Below, piece by piece: positions 62,201-64,000 of a stretch of 64,000 bases of DNA. The stretch comes from Luteibacter rhizovicinus (GTDB lineage Bacteria > Pseudomonadota > Gammaproteobacteria > Xanthomonadales > Rhodanobacteraceae). The stretch lies in contig NZ_SMCS01000001.1 of assembly GCF_004342265.1 (NCBI RefSeq), forward strand, positions 62,001 through 126,000, written 5' to 3'. Numbering within the stretch: position 1 is the stretch's first letter; each line of letters opens with the position of its first letter. The translations under genes were made by a program, and so were the position numbers. Below the pieces are notes generated by a model, which was given only the letters and a program-made list of their open reading frames with translations, did no database searches and had not been told where the DNA came from.

Positions 62201-64000
62201 AGAAGGGACCGTCCGTGATGGCTTGCGCGCCAATCGCGGTACTCATGGCGCCGTTGGCCTGCGAGGCGAAGCCGATGGCCACGCCGCTCGCCGCATTGCT
62301 CACGCTGCCATAGCCGATCGCCGTGCTGGCGCCACCGAGCGCCTGGCTGCCCGAGCCGACGGCAGTCGTCCCGTCCAGATCGGCCACGCTGTTGCTGCCG
62401 AGCGCCGTGCTTTCGATGCCGTTGGCCTGTGCGTTTTCGCCATAGGCTGCGCTGTGGTCGCCCTGGGCCAGGGCCCCGTAACCGTTCGCCGTGGCGAACT
62501 GACCGACCGACACCGCGCCCGTACCGATGGCGGTGCCACCCGTGCCGTAACTGGCGGCGCCCGAACCGGCCGCCATCGAAAGATCGCCCTCGGCGATGGC
62601 GTCGTCTCCGCCGTCGCCCGTGCCGTTGACCTTGAGGTAGTGGCTGGACGTGCCGGCGGCCTGATTCAGCTGCGCGACGTTCACCGCGTCGGTGCCTTCC
62701 GTTCCGGCGGCGACATTGGTGATCTGTCGCGTTACCGGATCGTGCGTATTGCCGAGTCCATCGGTCCACGACTGATTGCTGCCGACCGACACCGTGCCGG
62801 CACGATCCGCGAGCGAGCCGTGGCCGATCGCTACCGCGTTGTCGGCACCTTTGAGTACGCGGCTGTACGAGCCGAGCGCCGTACCGTTATCGGCCAGCGA
62901 CCATGCGTTCGAACCGAACGATGCCGTGGATGCGTTCTGTGCGTATGCGTTGTAACCCACGGCGGTGCCGTCGTTTCCCGCGCCGGATTCGCCACCGACC
63001 GCGACGCCGCTCACGGCCAGTCCGCCGTTTTCGCCGGTCCAGTCCAGCACCTTCGCATTGAGACCGACGGCGACCGACACCGGCGCGGCAATCGTGCCGA
63101 CACCGGCGGCGACGCCACCGAAAGCTGCCTGGGCGCCAGCGCCATATGCGGTTCCCCAGAACTCGCTTGCATAGGCGCCTGCGCCGATGGCGGTGGTTTG
63201 CCATCCCGTTGCGGTAGCGCCCATGCCCATGGCGATAGCGAAACCGCCGCTGGCCAGCGATAGCGAACCTACCGAGACGCTGAAGGCCGATTGGGCTACC
63301 GCGCCGTTGCCCGCGGCAATCGAAGACGAACCCTGCGCGAGACTGCCGCTACCCAGCGCCACGGCGCCGCCGCCGTGAGCTTCTGCATTTGCGCCAAGGG
63401 CGAGGCCGCGACTATCGGTGGCGAGCGCGTTTTCGCCAAAGGCCGTAGCGCCCGCTTTAAGCGCCTGGGCGTTATGCCCGTTAGCGGTCGACCCGTCGCC
63501 TTGCGCGAGCGCGCCATATCCGGTGGCCGTAGCGAAGCTGCCGACGGCACCCGCCGCGTTGCCCAGCGCTGTCGCGCCTTCGGCCGTGGCGAAGCTGCCG
63601 CCGCCGACCGCCGTGGCGAAGTCGCCTTGCGCGGCACTCTGGCCGCCGACTGCCGTGGCCTGTGTTCCGGTCGCCAGTCCGTTCTGGCCGATGGCGACGC
63701 TCTGATCGCCTTCGGCGTCGCTGCTGCCGCCCAGCGCCACCGTACCGGCACCCTTTGCGATGGCGTACTGACCGAGCGCTTGCGCCTGGTCGCCGTTTGC
63801 TTGCGCCAGGGAGCCCAGCGCGACCGCTCCGTCGCCATTGGCGTAGGTGGCTTCGCCGGGGTCCGGCTGCCCGTTGCCGTTCAGATCGGTCCAGTTGCTC
63901 CCGCCGATGGCGATCGAGGTATTGCCTAAGGCGGCGGCATAGCTTCCGACCGCGATGCTGTGATCGCCGAGCGCCGCGCTATACGGTCCGAGACTGCTGC
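59289..64000 (-). CDS. Trimeric autotransporter adhesin, YadA-like (5' end beyond window)
   Basis: A very large type Vc adhesin; 1569 residues are visible and the frame stays open to the window edge, so the signal peptide and part of the head lie outside. The visible head consists of YadA-type repeats (pattern ATAxGxxAxAxGxxSxAxG, seen dozens of times). It is divided by neck segments RQITNVAAGTEGTDAVN.AQL that recur about four times. Two consecutive head-plus-neck units of 369 residues are close duplicates. The tail has a coiled-coil stalk (DFNSYRNQVSDQFHTVNTRL) and the C-terminal YadA anchor ending GTVGVSFGW with a terminal Trp. It probably mediates surface or host attachment. A subtilase gene follows it. 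Confidence 0.95.
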   Translation of the reverse strand, partial: SSLGPYSAALGDHSIAVGSYAAALGNTSIAIGGSNWTDLNGNGQPDPGEATYANGDGAVALGSLAQANGDQAQALGQYAIAKGAGTVALGGSSDAEGDQSVAIGQNGLATGTQATAVGGQSAAQGDFATAVGGGSFATAEGATALGNAAGAVGSFATATGYGALAQGDGSTANGHNAQALKAGATAFGENALATDSRGLALGANAEAHGGGAVALGSGSLAQGSSSIAAGNGAVAQSAFSVSVGSLSLASGGFAIAMGMGATATGWQTTAIGAGAYASEFWGTAYGAGAQAAFGGVAAGVGTIAAPVSVAVGLNAKVLDWTGENGGLAVSGVAVGGESGAGNDGTAVGYNAYAQNASTASFGSNAWSLADNGTALGSYSRVLKGADNAVAIGHGSLADRAGTVSVGSNQSWTDGLGNTHDPVTRQITNVAAGTEGTDAVNVAQLNQAAGTSSHYLKVNGTGDGGDDAIAEGDLSMAAGSGAASYGTGGTAIGTGAVSVGQFATANGYGALAQGDHSAAYGENAQANGIESTALGSNSVADLDGTTAVGSGSQALGGASTAIGYGSVSNAASGVAIGFASQANGAMSTAIGAQAITDGPFSTAVGAFSTASAWQATAYGTGSYAEAWGSTALGASAHAGGGYATAIGTEASATGNSSTAVGGIGGFFGGGANASGDYGVAVGAGAGASGTSGTSLGTNALAGADAGSLSHADNTTAIGSEAWATEDGASVLGYNSYAQATNATVLGSNAWTTKDATNSVSLGAGSLADRANTVSVGAGADWTDAAGTVHPAQTRQIANVAAGTEANDAVNVSQLNQMAGASSHYLKVNGTGDSGDDAIAEGKLAMAVGSGAASYGTGGTAIGTGAVSVGQFATASGYAALAQGDHTSAYGENAQAIGNESTSVGSNSVADQDGTTAVGSNSQALGGNSTAVGYGAVSNAASGVAMGNSAQANGALSVAIGAGAQTNGPFSTAVGSFSLADAWQSSAFGMGSYAAAWESTAIGTAAYAGGGYSTALGAESSASGAASTAIGSVGGFFGGGANASGDYSTAIGAGSAATGMSATSLGTNALAGADTSSLTHADNTTALGSEAWATEDGATVVGYNSYAQATNSSVLGSNAWTTKSATNSVALGAESLADRANSVSVGASAEWTDAAGNVHAAQTRQITNVGAGTESTDAVNKGQLDATVHNLVSTGQAVNAVGYDNLDQGRVTFSGQGGTTLAGVAAGRIAADSSEVVNGSQLYDMGHAVSQALGGGMSLGSGGLVGPTFAVQGTHYTNMSDAFGALDGALTGALTDLSSLKTQVGNNVSQGSAQAGPGTGNGLALGTGSVATDGRDTAVGHNAFVGADGSTAYGNNANISAAATNAVAIGADTTVTAASASAIGQGAQASAANSVALGANSVADRANTVSVGKVGGERQIVNVAAGTAPTDAANVAQVDQALTTAKSYADAGDQKTLSDAKAYTDTKISSSVSSTDFNSYRNQVSDQFHTVNTRLDRVGAMGTAMAGMAGAIASAPGTDHRVSAAVGGYRGQGALAVGYSSRVSETGSVLVGGSIAGGGESSGTVGVSFGW
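60450..62668 (-). repeat. 1107-bp tandem duplication inside the adhesin gene
   Basis: Sequence around the SSHYLKVNGTG codons at 62622 recurs at 61515, exactly 1107 bp (369 codons) apart, and similarity continues over the whole unit, giving copies at about 61560-62668 and 60450-61560. The units differ by scattered changes, so the duplication is not recent, but recombination between them could change the length. End points are approximate. Confidence 0.85.
63852..63887 (-). other. Calcium-loop-like insert in the adhesin head
   Basis: Codons for DLNGNGQPDPGE interrupt the YadA head repeats. The spacing of Asp, Asn, Asn, Asp and Glu is that of dockerin/thrombospondin-type calcium loops. Metal binding is inferred only from this pattern. 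Confidence 0.5.

Noticed and set aside
59289-64000. CRISPR-like periodicity in the adhesin region
   Set aside because: The periodicity is from protein head repeats of about 14 residues in one reading frame, not from spaced identical DNA repeats.

Overview
The window looks like chromosomal DNA of a GC-rich gammaproteobacterium, most likely Xanthomonadales and probably Rhodanobacteraceae (Luteibacter/Dyella-like). That placement is an inference from gene content (DUF3014 protein, IcmF, DUF5916 and WXXGXW-repeat proteins) and from palindromic intergenic repeats of the TGTAGGAGC and GTCATTCCGGCG types. No sequence search was run. There is no phage, integrase, transposase, CRISPR array or rRNA. 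The only RNA gene seen is a tRNA-Arg(CCU).

Layout. 0-5 kb: polyphosphate kinase, then a divergent AraC-type regulator / fosmidomycin-resistance-type MFS exporter pair, then a long palindromic repeat. 5-10.2 kb (minus): murB-pyrD overlapping pair, a methyltransferase, an SDR and a family-7 aldehyde dehydrogenase. 10.4-11.5 kb: a small hypothetical gene, an arylsulfatase relic and the tRNA. 11.7-19.8 kb (minus): an alpha/beta hydrolase, a second aldehyde dehydrogenase, xseA, methylcrotonyl-CoA carboxylase beta subunit, an Ala-rich lipoprotein and a thiolase. 20-22.8 kb: a lipobox-bearing subtilisin autotransporter. 22.8-28.7 kb (minus): isovaleryl-CoA dehydrogenase, a YccS-like FUSC protein, a FabG-like reductase, leucine dehydrogenase and a WXXGXW protein. 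28.9-33.3 kb: a hydrolase and the fused acyl-CoA mutase IcmF. 33.3-34.1 kb: a repeat-filled gap. 34.1-41 kb: an orphan ExbD, a DUF3014 protein, a two-gene membrane operon (possible degenerate M50 protein plus GYF/RDD protein), a periplasmic cyclophilin and a DUF5916 protein. 41-45.9 kb: a divergent NmrA/LysR pair, an unusual SDR with a Cys4 motif and two small enzymes. 45.9-51.6 kb: a small membrane protein, a PadR-HAAS operon, a secreted unknown, a DUF1800/DUF1501 pair and a small acidic protein. 51.6-56.6 kb: a methyltransferase, a CPBP protease, a TerC-CBS protein, a MAPEG protein, a YpfJ metallopeptidase and a YkgJ cysteine-cluster protein. 56.6-57.3 kb: two palindromic repeats. 57.3-64 kb: a secreted subtilase downstream of a giant YadA-type adhesin that runs off the right edge.

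Two themes stand out. First, genes for branched-chain amino acid and acyl-CoA turnover (leucine dehydrogenase, isovaleryl-CoA dehydrogenase, methylcrotonyl-CoA carboxylase beta, thiolase, IcmF) are spread over 16-33 kb without forming one operon. This fits organisms that rely on iso-branched fatty acids. Second, intergenic spaces hold several families of palindromic elements with long arms (26-37 nt). One 241-bp core occurs twice, 52 kb apart, and is about 96% identical by eye. These repeats, a possible degenerate M50-type membrane protein, a Cys4 SDR lacking the catalytic Tyr, and an adhesin with a 369-residue internal duplication are the most unusual items. I did not find a clearly new multigene defence or biosynthetic system.
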